Assembly (NCBI RefSeq): GCF_011694815.1
Contig: NZ_CP050177.1
Coordinates: 5,372,001-5,436,000 of the forward strand
Reading direction: 5' to 3'
Source of the DNA: Streptomyces liangshanensis
Lineage (GTDB): Bacteria; Actinomycetota; Actinomycetes; Streptomycetales; Streptomycetaceae
Length of the DNA: 64,000 nucleotides
Under the pieces are notes generated by a model that searched no databases, was not told where the DNA came from, and saw only the letters and a program-made list of their open reading frames with translations. Below are positions 62,976 through 64,000 of this stretch, piece by piece (the first letter of the stretch is position 1; every line of letters begins with the position of its first letter). Made by a program: the position numbers and the translations under genes.

Positions 62976-64000
62976 GTGGCAGCGGTACGGCAGGACGTGG
63001 TGGCAGGGGCCCGCAGGATCGTCGTCAAGGTTGGTTCCTCCTCGCTGACGACCGCCTCCGGCGGGCTCGACGCCGACCGGGTCGACGCCCTGGTGGACGT
63101 CCTGGCCACGGTGCGCGGCGGGCACGGCGAGCAGGCACCGGGCGAGAACGGCCCCAAGGAGATCGTGCTCGTGTCCAGCGGCGCCATCGCCGCCGGACTC
63201 GCACCGCTCGGCCTCACCGGACGCCCCAAGGACCTGGCGCGCCAGCAGGCCGCCGCGAGCGTCGGCCAGGGGCTCCTGGTCGCCCGGTACACCGCTTCCT
63301 TCGCCCGGTACGGCGTCCGGGTCGGCCAGGTGCTCCTGACCACCGACGACACCAGCCGCCGCGCCCACTACCGCAACGCCTACCGCACCCTGGACCAACT
63401 CCTCGGCATGGGCGCGATCCCCGTCGTCAACGAGAACGACACCGTCGCCACCGACGAGATCCGCTTCGGCGACAACGACCGGCTGGCGGCGCTCGTCGCC
63501 CACCTCGTCCGGGCCGACCTCCTCGTCCTGCTCTCCGACGTCGACGGCCTCTACGACGGCAACCCGAGCACCCCCGGCACCACCCGGATCGCCGAGGTCC
63601 GCGGCCCCGCCGACCTCGCGGGCGTCTCGCTGGGCAGCGCGGGCAAGGCGGGTGTGGGCACCGGCGGCATGGTCACCAAGGTCGAGGCCGCCAGGATCGC
63701 CGCCGCCGCCGGGATCCCGGTCGTGCTCACCTCCGCCAGTCACGCCGCCGACGGCCTCGCGGGCCGCGACACCGGCACGTACTTCCACCGCACCGGACGC
63801 CGCTCGGCCGACCGCCTCCTCTGGCTGGCCCACGCCTCCACCCCGCAGGGCGCCCTCACCCTCGACGACGGCGCCGTACGGGCCGTCGTGGAGCGCCGCA
63901 CCTCGCTGCTGCCGGCCGGGATCGCCGCCGTGGAGGGCGAGTTCAGCGCGGGCGACCCCGTGGAACTGCGCGACACCGAGGGCCGCGCCGTCGCCCGCGG
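62976..64000 (+). CDS. proB: glutamate 5-kinase (3' partial)
   Basis: The frame is open to the right edge. First step of proline biosynthesis. AAK-kinase motifs: IVVKVGSSSLT (about 15-25), LVSSGAIAAGLAPLGL, VGQVLLTTDDTS, PVVNENDTVATDEIRFGDNDRLAALVA, and GTGGMVTKVEAARIAAAAGIPVVL. The final residues (LTLDDGAVRAVVERRTSLLPAGI) begin the PUA domain. GTG 62976 has AAGG 6 bases upstream; an in-frame GTG at 62955 is possible. proA would be expected downstream. Confidence 0.95.
   Translation, partial: MAAVRQDVVAGARRIVVKVGSSSLTTASGGLDADRVDALVDVLATVRGGHGEQAPGENGPKEIVLVSSGAIAAGLAPLGLTGRPKDLARQQAAASVGQGLLVARYTASFARYGVRVGQVLLTTDDTSRRAHYRNAYRTLDQLLGMGAIPVVNENDTVATDEIRFGDNDRLAALVAHLVRADLLVLLSDVDGLYDGNPSTPGTTRIAEVRGPADLAGVSLGSAGKAGVGTGGMVTKVEAARIAAAAGIPVVLTSASHAADGLAGRDTGTYFHRTGRRSADRLLWLAHASTPQGALTLDDGAVRAVVERRTSLLPAGIAAVEGEFSAGDPVELRDTEGRAVAR

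Overview
The window is chromosomal DNA from a Streptomyces or very close relative. The evidence is high G+C with GTG starts throughout, mycothiol-type chemistry, paired clpP1-clpP2, an RNase E with long Arg/Ala/Pro-rich flanks, and a gene order like that around tig-clpP-mre-obg-proB in Streptomyces chromosomes. Most of it is core genome, read mainly on the plus strand.

Region by region. (1) 1-16 kb is a mixed housekeeping block: the end of a serine hydrolase, an AbiEi-type/DUF559-like protein, aminopeptidase N, a mycothiol-dependent nitroreductase-like DsbA protein, Fe superoxide dismutase (sodF) with a candidate Nur box, bioY, a ribose-5-phosphate isomerase B type protein, a Nei-type glycosylase, an Eis-like GNAT, a membrane PP2C phosphatase, an SDR, a CPA2 antiporter, an ABC ATPase without a permease, an HD protein, a tiny membrane protein, and tRNA-Gly(TCC) and tRNA-Pro(TGG). 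(2) 16.6-27.8 kb holds protein quality control and basic metabolism: tig, clpP1, clpP2, clpX, a PGQY-rich membrane protein, valS, folC, a DUF4233 protein and ndk. (3) 28-34.3 kb is the cell-shape/spore-wall cluster mreB-mreC-mreD-mrdA-rodA, followed by a CYTH-CHAD protein. (4) 35.9-50.6 kb contains the radical SAM/DUF2344 pair, rne, rplU, rpmA and obgE. The two members of the pair, usually close together, are separated here by about 5 kb. That insert carries a five-gene accessory cassette (71-aa Cys protein, DUF6879-like protein, Scr1/XRE regulator, glycine-rich-domain-like protein, SAM methyltransferase), a GNAT and a Trp-rich membrane protein. (5) 50.9-62.9 kb is a wall-glycopolymer cluster: a fused cytidylyltransferase-reductase of the CDP-ribitol synthase type, a membrane-anchored TagF-like polymerase, two GT2 glycosyltransferases, a methyltransferase and a full dTDP-L-rhamnose set (rmlA, B, D and a separated rmlC). 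proB begins at 62976 and runs off the window.

How they work together: ClpX with ClpP1/ClpP2 forms a protease beside its co-translational chaperone. The Mre-RodA-PBP2 set builds (spore) wall peptidoglycan, and the cluster at 51-63 kb probably makes an anionic polyol-phosphate/rhamnose polymer attached to that wall. rne, rplU, rpmA and obgE form a ribosome/RNA block.

The most unusual part is the cassette at 37.97-40.79 kb. It is bounded by terminator-like hairpins, has lower G+C than its neighbours, and its first gene has a TTA codon as codon 3, which implies bldA-dependent translation. Other points of interest are a possible CTG start for the DUF2344 gene, a 198-bp-spaced internal duplication in a Trp-rich membrane protein, a structured leader before rplU, and several short tandem duplications sitting exactly on stop codons.
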